DNA of 64,000 bases from Anaerocolumna jejuensis DSM 15929. Lineage in GTDB: Bacteria; Bacillota; Clostridia; Lachnospirales; Lachnospiraceae. Each line of letters starts with the position of its first letter. Within the stretch, counting starts at the first letter, position 1. Positions 44,998 to 54,879 of this stretch are shown here, one piece after another. The stretch lies in NCBI RefSeq assembly GCF_900142215.1, contig NZ_FRAC01000015.1:1-64000 (forward strand), in the 5' to 3' direction. Position numbers and translations under genes: made by a program. Below the pieces are notes generated by a model that saw nothing but the letters and a program-made list of their open reading frames with translations, ran no database searches and was not told the origin of the DNA.

Positions 44998-47277
44998 CTA
45001 TATTTCTACTGAGAATTCTTTTCTTCCTTCTACATGCTCTATAAAAGCCTTACTGCCGCTGTTTTTTATTGTAATGTGGTATTTGCAGCCTCGAAATACT
45101 CTTTCTATATGGACGTTTTCCCAGCCTTCCGGTATACAGGGGGCAATCTCTAGGCCTTCCCATTTTGGTTTGACTCCTAGCAGGTATTGGGTGGCTGCCA
45201 GATACATCCAGGCGGCGGTTCCTGTAAGCCAGGATACATTGGCAAGGCCGAATTTATCGCTTTCGGGTCCGAATATGTTGGAGGCATATACATAGGGCTC
45301 GGCTTTATAGCGGGCTTCTCCGGCTTTGGACTGGACAACCATCGGTAACAGCTGATGGTAGTACTGATATGCCAAATCACTCCTTCCCAGCATACATTCT
45401 GCGATGATAGCCCAGGTATTGGCATGGCAGAAGACGCTGCCATTCTCTCCGCAGCCTTTGTTATAATAGGTGAGGGGGTCTTCTTTGGAAGGATAGTCCT
45501 TCATGGCAGGGTGTATTTTCTTTATTCCAAGTTCTGTATTCAGGTGCTTTTTAACACTGTCCATGGCCTGAAGCTGCTTCTCCTGGTCGCCCATTCCGCT
45601 GATAACCGCCCAGCTCTGGGTATTCAGCCAGATTTTCGCCTGCTCCTGGTCTTTCGAGCCGATAAAGGTTCCGTCGTCGGTAATACAGCGCCTGAACCAT
45701 TGTCCGTCCCAGGCCACGGAATTTACCAGTTCCTTTTGCTCCTCGTAAATCCTGAGATATTCGGATGGTTCTTCCCCCATAAGCTGTGACAGATGGGCCA
45801 TCATTTTCAATACGGTACCATACTGCATGGAGGTCCAGATGCTCTCACCCTTTCCTTTCCGGCATACTTTGTACAGCATATCGTTCCAATCCGAGGAAAG
45901 CATTAAGGGGAATCCTCTTTCGCCAAGGTTCTTCTTTGTAAACTCAATTGACCTTTTGATATGCTCCCAGACCGTATCCCTGCCGCCGTCATAGTAGGGC
46001 TGACTTGTAAACAGATAGTCCAGTTTTCCTTCCTCCAGAATAATATTATACACGTCCATCACAAGCCAGAGGTGGTTATCCGAATGAATTCTCTTAACCG
46101 GCTCCCATCCTTCCGTCGGAAAGAAATAATGGTTGCAGTGACCGTCCTGATACTGCTGGGTAAACAGTAAATTCAATTTATTCTTTGCCCTCTCCAGATC
46201 AAAGGGTATCATTGCCAGGATGTCCTGGGCCGTATCTCTTACTCCGACACCCCGAAAGGTTCCGGTGGCATAATAGCTTATATTACGGGAAAACTGAAAA
46301 TTACGCTCCATCTGATAGGGGTTCCAGATGTTAATCATCGTTTCCGCTTCCTTATCCGGCAGCTCACACTGGAAGTTCTCTAAAAAGCTGTCCCAATCCT
46401 CCTTCAGTGACCGCAGGGATTTGGATACAAAACCCTCCTGCCTGCAGTTTCTGACAGAATCAAGTATCTCCTTTTCTGTCATTGCCGTTCCAAGGAAAAT
46501 CGTAACTTCCTTCTCCTTTCCGGCCTTCAGGTCAACCTCTATCTGAAAGGCAAAACAGGGGTCTCCGCCAAACAGAGTGGAGTTTGAGCAGGCATTTTCC
46601 TCTACTCTTATTGGATTTTCTTCACTCCGGTAGCTTCCGATGAATTCATCACGGTCACAGTCAAAGCCGCTGATGGCAGCATCACTGGCAAAATATACAT
46701 AGGGGGTTTCCTTTGGCTTTGGCTGATCCTCCACTCCATAGCGGTATACCAGGATATCCTCCAGATTATACGCGGAAAGCTGGTGCTTGTTATAGCATTG
46801 CCATTGAAGCTCTCTCATGAATTCCATCATACCAAGCTCTACATAGGGGTAGACCGTTATTTTCTTATCCTCATCGGATTTGAATTTTAAGTTCCATATC
46901 AGGGCATCTTCATAGCTTCCTACCAGGTAGGTTGCCTTTACTTCAACCCCATTCCTTTTTGCCTCATAGCGTGTATAGCCCATGCCATGGGAAGCCTTCC
47001 ACTGCTCCGGCTTCATCCTGCAGGGCTCATTGGTCGGGCACCAGATATCCTTGCCATCCCTGATATAGGTATAAAAACCGCTCCGGTCCATTGGCAGGTG
47101 AAAGAAACGGTAATGATTAATCCGCCATATCTGAGGCGACCTGTAAAATGCCACGCCGCCTCCCGCCTGGGAAATCATGGTATGAAAAGTACCGTTGGAT
47201 AAATAATTCATCCAGGGAGTCGGTGTGTTATACTTATCAATTGTTATTTCTTTTCTCTCCTTATGAAAATGATACAT
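44998..47277 (-). CDS. GH94-family phosphorylase-like protein
   Basis: This 759-residue protein matches GH94 (cellobiose/chitobiose phosphorylase family). It has the N-terminal beta-sandwich opening YNTPTPWMNYLSNG, the (alpha/alpha)6 barrel with GVGVRDTAQDILAM at 343-356, SDNHLWLVMDVY at 399-410, and the DWND general-acid motif at 463-466. The family cleaves beta-glucosidic disaccharides with inorganic phosphate to a sugar 1-phosphate. There is no signal peptide, in line with intracellular processing. It overlaps the SGNH hydrolase gene by 17 bp and is the last enzyme before the regulator genes. A non-phosphorolytic role cannot be excluded. Confidence 0.88.
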   Translation of the reverse strand: MYHFHKERKEITIDKYNTPTPWMNYLSNGTFHTMISQAGGGVAFYRSPQIWRINHYRFFHLPMDRSGFYTYIRDGKDIWCPTNEPCRMKPEQWKASHGMGYTRYEAKRNGVEVKATYLVGSYEDALIWNLKFKSDEDKKITVYPYVELGMMEFMRELQWQCYNKHQLSAYNLEDILVYRYGVEDQPKPKETPYVYFASDAAISGFDCDRDEFIGSYRSEENPIRVEENACSNSTLFGGDPCFAFQIEVDLKAGKEKEVTIFLGTAMTEKEILDSVRNCRQEGFVSKSLRSLKEDWDSFLENFQCELPDKEAETMINIWNPYQMERNFQFSRNISYYATGTFRGVGVRDTAQDILAMIPFDLERAKNKLNLLFTQQYQDGHCNHYFFPTEGWEPVKRIHSDNHLWLVMDVYNIILEEGKLDYLFTSQPYYDGGRDTVWEHIKRSIEFTKKNLGERGFPLMLSSDWNDMLYKVCRKGKGESIWTSMQYGTVLKMMAHLSQLMGEEPSEYLRIYEEQKELVNSVAWDGQWFRRCITDDGTFIGSKDQEQAKIWLNTQSWAVISGMGDQEKQLQAMDSVKKHLNTELGIKKIHPAMKDYPSKEDPLTYYNKGCGENGSVFCHANTWAIIAECMLGRSDLAYQYYHQLLPMVVQSKAGEARYKAEPYVYASNIFGPESDKFGLANVSWLTGTAAWMYLAATQYLLGVKPKWEGLEIAPCIPEGWENVHIERVFRGCKYHITIKNSGSKAFIEHVEGRKEFSVEI

Positions 47278-47932
47278 TGGGGTCTCCTTTTACGCAGCGC
47301 AGCCATTCTCTTGCAATCAGCTCATTCCCGGCCATGGTCAGATGGATACCGTCTATTGACCAGTGTTTAGCCGGAGCACTTTCCAGTGCTTTATCAAAGG
47401 CTTTGCCAAAGGGCACGAAGATTGCCTGGTATTTTTCTGCCAGGGATTTCACGATGGCTCTCCTCTCCAGCATATGTCCGTTCCAAACATCCCAGTTTTC
47501 AATAATATCCGTTCCATCCTTTACCTCATCGATATTCAGCTTGAATAAAAAGGGCTCACAGAGAACTATCTTTGCCTGGGGCTTTGCCTTCTTTACCTCA
47601 TACAGCATTCTGTCATAAACAAATTCAAACTTTTCGGCATCGGCTCCCATGTTCAGTCTTAAAGCAAAGCCAATATCGTTGATGCCGCATAAGAGGCTCA
47701 GGATATCAAAGTCAATATTTAAGGTATCCTCAATCCATCTGCCATATAAATCCGAAATCCTGTTGCCGGAAATGGCAGTATTCAGAATATTGATACCCGG
47801 ATAATCGCACATTAAGCTGGCTCCGATAAACTTAACATAGCCGTCTCCCAGTATCCGGTTCTTATCCTTTCCCTCCTTATCCCGGCAAGCATCCGTAAGA
47901 GAATCTCCCTGAAATAATATTGTTTTTGCCAT
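47261..47932 (-). CDS. SGNH/GDSL-family hydrolase (likely glycan esterase)
   Basis: This 223-residue protein shows the SGNH blocks: nucleophile Ser11 in FQGDSLTDA, block III LLCGINDIGF near 85, and the Asp/His pair in SIDGIHLTMAGNELIA near 192-207. Asn and Gly oxyanion positions are present. Enzymes of this size in polysaccharide loci usually remove acetyl groups from oligosaccharides. No signal peptide is present. It lies between the GH28-like and GH94-like genes and overlaps the latter. Confidence 0.9.
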   Translation of the reverse strand: MAKTILFQGDSLTDACRDKEGKDKNRILGDGYVKFIGASLMCDYPGINILNTAISGNRISDLYGRWIEDTLNIDFDILSLLCGINDIGFALRLNMGADAEKFEFVYDRMLYEVKKAKPQAKIVLCEPFLFKLNIDEVKDGTDIIENWDVWNGHMLERRAIVKSLAEKYQAIFVPFGKAFDKALESAPAKHWSIDGIHLTMAGNELIAREWLRCVKGDPNVSFS

Positions 47933-47957
47933 ATGTATTTACCTTCTTTCTATTTAC

Positions 47958-50126
47958 TTAACGAATGGCATCATCCGTATTTATTACTACATTTGCAAAC
48001 ATGTGGGCGCTTGTTTCCGGCGTTACCGAATGAAACATTGTATAGGGGTATCTGTACTCTGTGACATCCTGTGTCCTGGCTTCGACTTCCATCCAAAAAT
48101 GTCTGATTCCAGGCTCCAGTCCAAGCTCTGTAAGCGGTATGGCGACTGTCCCATTCCCTCCTCCGGGAATCAGGGTTTTCTTAATTTCCTTCACCTTGGG
48201 CTCATTCTTAAATACCAGAGTTATCTCCAACGGACAGCGTAATTGGGGTGCAAGCTCCAGACTGTGTTTACCGCTAATAACAGCAGGAACCACTCCAAAA
48301 TCAGTCTCTTCAACGGAAAATATCACTTCCTCTTCCCGTCTGTCCACCGGCAGGGCCGTATAAAGTACCAGACTATTGTTTCCATCCTTTAAGATATCCG
48401 ACTGAAGGATAAGTTCCTCCTTATGAACAGCAGCTTTTAATCCCCTGGTTCTGATATTGTAGTAATTGATAAATTCCAGTTCAGGAGCCTTATTTACCTC
48501 TGCCCCCTCCCGGAGTACCCAGTCAAGCTGCAGGAATTTCCAGGCATAGCTGACATTGGCATTATCCGATTGGACTGCTATTACATATTTACCGGGAGGC
48601 AGGCTGATATCATAATCAAAACTCCTGCTGTCACCTGCTTTCAGGAGAAAGGCTTCTGCTTCCCGTTTATATTCTCCCACATGGGCAGGCGAAATCTGCA
48701 GCCAAAATACCGCACTCTGGTCTTCCTTCCCTGTGTTTTCAAGCTCTACCCGGACCCTGCCCTTATAAAAGCCATTATCGTCCTGAACAAATTCTTCCGG
48801 AATCTCTATACGGGTATCTATCAAATTAATTTTTTGTGTACATTCCTCCGAGAGGAGCACCACATTATCCACATAATCCATGACCAGCAGCCCGCAATCC
48901 TTTTCACTGGCGGCAGTCTTTCCAAGAATCTTGATATTCTCAAAGGTAATATTACGGATACCTGATTCTTCACTAAGCCCCTGTAATCTTGAGCGGGACA
49001 GAAGCAAATCCGTTCCTGGATTGCCTATATAGTCAATATTTTTGAAAAAGATATCCTTAATATTTCCCTTTTCCTTATCCCTGTTCCAAAAGGAATCCCG
49101 GATTCTGATATCAAAGAGCTGTGCTCCCGGTGCATTTTCAATCCGTATATTTTCAAAATGAATATCCGAAATCTCCGCTCTGTCTCCGTGATGGATTCCC
49201 ATTAAGGGATATCCGGTGGGGGAATGGATGATATCAATGTTTTCAAACCGGACATTTCTGACCTTTTCGGCCCGAAGCTCCACACCGACCTCCATGGGTC
49301 TTGCAAAATCATTCCACAGGATGGAGCTCCTGAAGGTTACATTCTCAAGATTGCCGGTATTAAATGCCTTTACCACCAGGGAATCATCCCAAACTCTTGT
49401 AAATACATTCTGAACAAGTACGTTTCTGGAACCGCAGATATCAATTCCGTCGGAATTCCCCCTACAGCCGAAAATCTTTACATTGTCAATGATGACCTCC
49501 TCGCATCCAAAGATTCTTAAGCTCCAGTCATTACTGTCGGTTATGGTAATATCCTTAATGCAAACCTCCCGGCAATTCATCGCATCGACACAGCGGTGAT
49601 AGATATTTCTGACCTCCAGAGGGTATTTTTCCATGCTAATGGTTCCATAACCGCAGATGGTAACATGATTGCAATGGTCCAAATCTATTTTGCCGTTCAG
49701 AAAAGCTCCCTCTTCCAGGTAAACGACCGTATTATCCCTGTTGACGGTAAGGATATCCACTGTATGAACTCCCCGGCTAAAATAAATAACATTTTCAGCA
49801 TACTTGTCAAAATCCTCATATTGCTGCGCTTCTGCAAATACAAGCAAATTATTGTAATAGCTGCCATTTATTTCAACTGAAAATTTTTTCGGCTCCTCCA
49901 AATGGATTACGATTTCATGATCCTTATATGTAAATTCCAACCCCAGGCTGAGGGGACGTATCATGACATTGTTTAAAAAAGCTTCTGATTCTATGCGTAT
50001 ATCCACCGGCTGGTTCATTTGGAAGCTGGTATACTCCATGACCTGCACTTCGTTATAGGGCATGGGAAATACATTGGTTGTGTATATTCCGGCACTTTCT
50101 CCATTTACATAGACCTTATAATTCAT
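47958..50126 (-). CDS. GH28-like right-handed beta-helix glycosidase
   Basis: This 722-residue protein has an N-terminal beta domain (1 to about 85), then a right-handed parallel beta-helix. GNSDGIDICGSRNV (223-236) and VWDDSLVVK (245-253) match the NTD and DD catalytic motifs of GH28 polygalacturonase-type enzymes, with Ser replacing Thr in the first. The expected RIK motif is not obvious. A C-terminal beta-sandwich of about 280 residues follows. No signal peptide: probably a cytoplasmic exo-enzyme acting on uronic or related oligosaccharides. ATG 50126 follows GGAAAGGA. Confidence 0.75.
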   Translation of the reverse strand: MNYKVYVNGESAGIYTTNVFPMPYNEVQVMEYTSFQMNQPVDIRIESEAFLNNVMIRPLSLGLEFTYKDHEIVIHLEEPKKFSVEINGSYYNNLLVFAEAQQYEDFDKYAENVIYFSRGVHTVDILTVNRDNTVVYLEEGAFLNGKIDLDHCNHVTICGYGTISMEKYPLEVRNIYHRCVDAMNCREVCIKDITITDSNDWSLRIFGCEEVIIDNVKIFGCRGNSDGIDICGSRNVLVQNVFTRVWDDSLVVKAFNTGNLENVTFRSSILWNDFARPMEVGVELRAEKVRNVRFENIDIIHSPTGYPLMGIHHGDRAEISDIHFENIRIENAPGAQLFDIRIRDSFWNRDKEKGNIKDIFFKNIDYIGNPGTDLLLSRSRLQGLSEESGIRNITFENIKILGKTAASEKDCGLLVMDYVDNVVLLSEECTQKINLIDTRIEIPEEFVQDDNGFYKGRVRVELENTGKEDQSAVFWLQISPAHVGEYKREAEAFLLKAGDSRSFDYDISLPPGKYVIAVQSDNANVSYAWKFLQLDWVLREGAEVNKAPELEFINYYNIRTRGLKAAVHKEELILQSDILKDGNNSLVLYTALPVDRREEEVIFSVEETDFGVVPAVISGKHSLELAPQLRCPLEITLVFKNEPKVKEIKKTLIPGGGNGTVAIPLTELGLEPGIRHFWMEVEARTQDVTEYRYPYTMFHSVTPETSAHMFANVVINTDDAIR

Positions 50127-50378
50127 ACACTTATCCTTTCCTGTTTCTTATACTTTTGTGTTCCTGGTCTTTTTAATTCCTGATTTTTTTTGTCATATGG
50201 TCTTTTTGTTTTCCTTTTTGTATTCCATATTCTTTTGCTTTTTAGTGCTTTTATTTCCCCAATATATATATATTTTCTTAGTATTTCAATTTTTTAGTTT
50301 TATTTTTAAGAATACCGTTCTGCTGTCTTTCATAAATTCCTGTTATTTTCCTGATACCCCTCCTATAACACTATGAAA
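50127..50378. other. Purine-rich (coding strand) low-complexity spacer
   Basis: These 252 bases between two enzyme genes are almost entirely T/C on plus (A/G on the transcribed message), with AAAAAGACC- and ACAAAAAGG-like motifs and a short TA run (about 50262-50272). No gene is present. It lies directly after the GHL6-like stop. Confidence 0.5.
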
Positions 50379-52355
50379 TCAAAAATCAAATACTATCATC
50401 TGGTGCAAATTCATCTCCGGAAGAATTATATGGACCGTGCCCTTCTCCTGGGTATATTCCAGGTCAGCATTTTGAGGTGCCAGGTATACCTTCTTTATCT
50501 GCTCCTTTACGGTCAAGCAGACTTGTATATTAAAAACAGGCAGTACATCCTCGATGACTTCCGTATTTATTCCGCGTTTTACGGGAGCCCCGTAGAGCAG
50601 GTGAGCTATATAACGGCCTTTTTGCTTTGTCAATGTATTTATCCCCTGGGCAGGGAGGGATGTTTTCAGGGTCATCTTATCTTTCAGCAGATAATCGATG
50701 GCATATTGAACCATACGCTTTAGAATCAGGCTGCCCTTCGTGGCATAATCCTGAAATACTTCCCAGGAAATATAAATTCCGTCGTTACCGCTTACCATTC
50801 CGGGACCGGCCTTTTCGTTCCTTCCCGGCGTATGCAAATGGGAGCAAAAAGCCATAGCGGAACGGTTGAAATATGGATTTTCCCTGCTACCAAGCTCTTC
50901 TCCCGACACATTTTCGATATGGTAGCCCTGAGAATACATAACGAAAGCTGCATTATCCAAATCAGGCAGGGTAAACCCTGGTCTGAAATAGTCCGGGCAA
51001 TATTGATTTTCACCCAGAAAATCAACGCCAAAATCCAGCAGGAACTTTGTTTTGCTGCTGTCCAGGCCCGACTTGCCGGTTGCCAGAATTTTTCCGCCCT
51101 TCTTAACGTATTGCATCAGTTTATTCCTGCATTCTTCCTCCAGCAAAATAACATCCGGTAACAGGATCAGCTGATATTTCTCAAAATCCTCTTCCTGATC
51201 AATTACATTAAACAGATAATGACCCTCCAGCAGAATCCTGGCGGCTCCTACATCTGCCCTTTGTGCTTCTTCTACCGTATTATCCATGAAAGCCCTGTTC
51301 TTTTCCCAGGCAGCCTCCGCTGAAAGCACACCGATATCCGCAATATTTTTAGCTTCTAAGAGCCAGGGTTCTTTCTCCTTTAATTCTCCATATGCCTGGC
51401 TGATTAAGGAATATGTGGCCATATCCATCTCACCGGAGGGATGAAGCTGGTCTCCGATGGAAACTCCCGCTCCATTTGCCGCTGACAATGCTGCCTCATA
51501 GCGAAGTGCATTGGGATGCTTGTAGCCGCCAAATTCTCCCCAGGATTGATGGAACTTTCCGGTCATGCCCAGATACTCCCTGTCCAGGGTTCTGGCATAA
51601 GCCGCCGACAGGGGAAAATGGTCATAGCCCCAGCCCCCGGTAGGCAGGCTCTCTAATTCCAGGTGGGTGTTCCTATACGCCAGGTCTCTTCTTCCCCGCC
51701 TGATATGCCCACCATTATGAAATACCGGTAAACCAGGTCTGACACTGTCCACTGTCTCCCGTACCCGCCTGGTATAATTGGCATAGACTCTTTCCGCCAG
51801 GGTCATAACCTCCTCTTTGTTGAAAGGATTCATCCCCTCCTGCTCCATAGTCTCTCTGCAATACCTGCAGTAACAGGGCTGAACTCCCACAATATCAAGA
51901 AAGATTCCGTCTGCTTCATAATTTTCGCAGGCTTCCTTGATCTGGCTCAGCAATTCCTCCAAATATGGCGTATTGATGCATAATTTATGAAAGCCCGGCT
52001 CCAGAAAGCTTTTTGTCCATAACAGGGAATCATCCTGCATTCTTACCAGCCATTCGGGATGCCTGCGGGCCGTCTTTTCATCAAAGCCTGCCGACAGATA
52101 CACCGGTGTTTTTACACCTATTTCATGGGCCGCCTCTATTTGTTCTCCCAATAAATCAAAATGCAGATTAGGATGCATTTCATTTACCCTGGTAGGATGA
52201 TAGGACCATCCATGATGGCATTTGGAAAATAAGGTGATGGAATTGACACAGCCTTTTATTAAAGCCTGCTGAAACTGCTCTTTTTGAAAGCTTTCACCGA
52301 CTCCCTCTATTTTTTCACTGGTATGAAAGTCCAAATGTACTTGTCTGTAATTCAT
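50379..52355 (-). CDS. GHL6-like glycoside hydrolase with beta-galactosidase trimerisation-like domain
   Basis: The frame opens at GTG 52406, but ATG 52355 follows GAGGAAA and starts a natural N-terminus, so 658 residues are predicted. Residues 1 to about 330 look like a TIM barrel of the hypothetical glycosyl hydrolase 6 type (MNYRQVHLDFHTS at the start, then EADGIFLDIVGVQPCYCRYC, where the Asp is a candidate catalytic residue). Residues about 340-540 resemble the glutamine-amidotransferase-like trimerisation domain of GH42 enzymes (LILLPDVILLEEECRNKL, GGKILATGKSGLD). No signal peptide is seen. Substrate unknown; context suggests a galactoside, fucoside or uronoside oligomer. Confidence 0.75.
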   Translation of the reverse strand: MNYRQVHLDFHTSEKIEGVGESFQKEQFQQALIKGCVNSITLFSKCHHGWSYHPTRVNEMHPNLHFDLLGEQIEAAHEIGVKTPVYLSAGFDEKTARRHPEWLVRMQDDSLLWTKSFLEPGFHKLCINTPYLEELLSQIKEACENYEADGIFLDIVGVQPCYCRYCRETMEQEGMNPFNKEEVMTLAERVYANYTRRVRETVDSVRPGLPVFHNGGHIRRGRRDLAYRNTHLELESLPTGGWGYDHFPLSAAYARTLDREYLGMTGKFHQSWGEFGGYKHPNALRYEAALSAANGAGVSIGDQLHPSGEMDMATYSLISQAYGELKEKEPWLLEAKNIADIGVLSAEAAWEKNRAFMDNTVEEAQRADVGAARILLEGHYLFNVIDQEEDFEKYQLILLPDVILLEEECRNKLMQYVKKGGKILATGKSGLDSSKTKFLLDFGVDFLGENQYCPDYFRPGFTLPDLDNAAFVMYSQGYHIENVSGEELGSRENPYFNRSAMAFCSHLHTPGRNEKAGPGMVSGNDGIYISWEVFQDYATKGSLILKRMVQYAIDYLLKDKMTLKTSLPAQGINTLTKQKGRYIAHLLYGAPVKRGINTEVIEDVLPVFNIQVCLTVKEQIKKVYLAPQNADLEYTQEKGTVHIILPEMNLHQMIVFDF

Positions 52356-52531
52356 AGTTTTCCTCATTTCTGCGCAGTATTTTGTGCATTTCAAGCTTGC
52401 GGGCACAGCACAGATACAAACTTGCCAAGTGAAAGGTTTAAATAATCATTCACTTTTATTTCCATTTTCCTGCATGCTGGCTTATTACTTTATTCCTTAT
52501 TGGTGGTACAGGCTGTATGCTTTTCTAGCTA

Positions 52532-54760
52532 TCAGAATAAATTCACGCCGTAAATGCCGGCTTCGGCTCCCCAGCTGCTTATCACCTTTATCTCTATTTT
52601 CCGAATCTCTATTGCACTAATATCAAATACCTGGTACCGCTTCCAATTATCCTGCACTTGCTTTTTGATTATGCCGTCCTTACTGTGAATTGTCAGCTCA
52701 TACTTCCTGACCAGACAGTCCGGCATATTCTGGGCATTTTCACCTTCCAGAAAGCTATCAAAGGTAATAGCAATTTTACCGGCATCAACGGGCTCTTCTG
52801 CTGTTAAGGTCAGCGTCTGAGGAAATTCCCCTTCTCCGATCCACAGATTCGGCATACCGTAGGGTCTGGTATAGGGGGACAGGGCCATAGCAGGAGAAAA
52901 TACTCTTTGTTCCGGAACCATATCCTGAAACAGTATATTTCTATTTCTCTCATACCGGTGCTCAAAGAACAGATATCCGGTATCCTTGTTAAGAGGAATA
53001 CTGTCATGATTGCATTCCCCGCAGTTTTCAGAGGTATGCATACGCAAGGTTATTGCGCCTGTTGGTCTTTGAAAAGCGGTATCCAGAGAAAGGGCATCAT
53101 TTTTTTCAAATATGAGATACAGTTTGCCATCCTTTCCACGGTCCGCATCAATAGCAAGCCGGACCCAGCCGTCATATTCGCCCGGTATGGAGGTATCGTA
53201 CGTTTTGATGACTTTTTCCGGCAGAAAGGTCTCTTTGTGGCTGCCTGTCAATATCTTATAGCGCAGAAGCTTTGCTTCCGCTGAATGATTTCTTATTCTG
53301 ACCTTTACGCTGTTAAGATGCTCCGTCTCCAGCATGAAGGCCAGGCCGTAATCATACGCCAGCTTCATAGTACCGGTGCCCTTAACATTCTCGTATTTCT
53401 TTTCACTTGTGGCAGAGGCAGTGAACTTCTGCATAACCGGGGAAATATTACTTATTCCGATTATCGTCTGATCATCCTCGGCAAGGGTTCTTTGCAATTC
53501 CTTCTGATATAATTTCGTCACTTCCCGGGGAGACAATTCCTGCTCAATACAGTATTTTGCGGCAGTACCCACTGCCTGGCCTATGGCGCCGCAGGTTGCC
53601 ATTACCCTGGTAGAGCCAAGTGCAATATGGCTCACACTGATATCTCTTCCTGCAAGCATCAGATTATCAAGGTCCTTTGAGTAAAGGGAGCCCATGGGTA
53701 TATTATATATCCCGGTAACCGGGATAAAATTGCTGGCAGGAGCACTGTCATATATCCCAAGATTGGCATGGACATCCATGGGCCATCCGCCGATGCACAC
53801 GGCATCCTCAAAGCTGCGCTTATTTTCAATATCATTTTCCGTTAACACATAATCTCCCATAAATCTTCTGGATTCACGGGCACCTGACCTTGTATAAATT
53901 CTCTTTAATACATAATTTTTTGCTTCCGGGTATTTCCCGCTGTTTTTTATATAATCCCATATGCCATAAATCAGCTTGCGAAGCTCTAAATCAACATCCT
54001 CGCTCTGATAAATGACATCCACCTGTCCGCCGTATTCCAGGGACCAATGGGCGCCCTTTACCGTGATGTTCCGGAAATTTTTTGGATTATGGATATCTTT
54101 TATAAAGTCCATATCTCCAACTTTATGGGCAAATTCCGGAGGTGTAAAAGTAACCTCCTGCCCGCAGTCACAGGTTTCAAAATAAAAGGTGTTTCCCATG
54201 GTGTATTTATCTGCTTTATCCGGAGCCCAGGTTTCCCCGTACTCCTCTTTACCTTCCCTGCCCATATGGTAGGTACAGCCTGCTTCATGGGCCAAAATAC
54301 CGTTTCCCGTGGCATCCACATAGATTTTGCTTTCAATGCAATAAGCTTCATTGCTGATCGTATGCCTGGCATAGCACTGTGTGATTTTTCGCTCTGCCAC
54401 CTCACAGGAATAAACGGTAGTATTCAGAAACAGGGTAATATTCTTATTTTCATAAATCAAATCAAAAAAAACGGCATCCAGCAATGCACCCTTATCATAG
54501 CCGCCGCCTATGGCGTATTTTGCCATACGAAGCCTGATTTCTTCGATCAAGCCGCCTTCTCTCGCATAGATGGAAGGGTTTAAGCCCAGATGGCTGGCTC
54601 CGGAAATTGCAATTCCGATTTCACTCGATGCATTTCCGCCTAAAACAGAGCGGTCATTCATCAATAAAACCTTCAGTCCTTTTCTGGCTGCTGCTACTGC
54701 TGCGCAAATACCTGCGATTCCTCCGCCTGCAACCGTAACATCAAAATACAGTTTTTTCAT
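52532..54760 (-). CDS. FAD-dependent oxidoreductase
   Basis: Read from ATG 54760 (GGAGAG upstream), this 742-residue protein begins with an FAD-binding Rossmann motif, GGGIAG at 12-17, followed by GGNASSEIG, the PF12831-type signature. YVDATGNGILAHEAG is the second nucleotide-contact region, and LMLAGRDISVSHIALGS the C-terminal one. A further 250 residues form an extra beta-rich domain. Such proteins accompany polysaccharide loci and may oxidise a sugar or its aglycone. It follows the binding-protein gene after a strong stem-loop. The reaction is not established. Confidence 0.85.
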   Translation of the reverse strand: MKKLYFDVTVAGGGIAGICAAVAAARKGLKVLLMNDRSVLGGNASSEIGIAISGASHLGLNPSIYAREGGLIEEIRLRMAKYAIGGGYDKGALLDAVFFDLIYENKNITLFLNTTVYSCEVAERKITQCYARHTISNEAYCIESKIYVDATGNGILAHEAGCTYHMGREGKEEYGETWAPDKADKYTMGNTFYFETCDCGQEVTFTPPEFAHKVGDMDFIKDIHNPKNFRNITVKGAHWSLEYGGQVDVIYQSEDVDLELRKLIYGIWDYIKNSGKYPEAKNYVLKRIYTRSGARESRRFMGDYVLTENDIENKRSFEDAVCIGGWPMDVHANLGIYDSAPASNFIPVTGIYNIPMGSLYSKDLDNLMLAGRDISVSHIALGSTRVMATCGAIGQAVGTAAKYCIEQELSPREVTKLYQKELQRTLAEDDQTIIGISNISPVMQKFTASATSEKKYENVKGTGTMKLAYDYGLAFMLETEHLNSVKVRIRNHSAEAKLLRYKILTGSHKETFLPEKVIKTYDTSIPGEYDGWVRLAIDADRGKDGKLYLIFEKNDALSLDTAFQRPTGAITLRMHTSENCGECNHDSIPLNKDTGYLFFEHRYERNRNILFQDMVPEQRVFSPAMALSPYTRPYGMPNLWIGEGEFPQTLTLTAEEPVDAGKIAITFDSFLEGENAQNMPDCLVRKYELTIHSKDGIIKKQVQDNWKRYQVFDISAIEIRKIEIKVISSWGAEAGIYGVNLF

Positions 54761-54795
54761 AACTCTCTCCACTTCTGAACTGAATATAAATAGCA

Positions 54796-54848
54796 CTTCT
54801 TCTATGCCATTTAAGGCCTGTTTCATAGCCTTAATAGCATAGAAGAAG
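54796..54848 (-). terminator. Stem-loop after the binding-protein gene
   Basis: A 22-base arm (54796-54817) pairs almost perfectly with 54827-54848, leaving a nine-base loop. It sits 31 bases after the lipoprotein stop, without a U-run on the minus strand. It probably attenuates read-through or protects the upstream message. Confidence 0.8.
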
Positions 54849-54879
54849 AATTTTACCTATATTAATGGCTTACTGCGTT

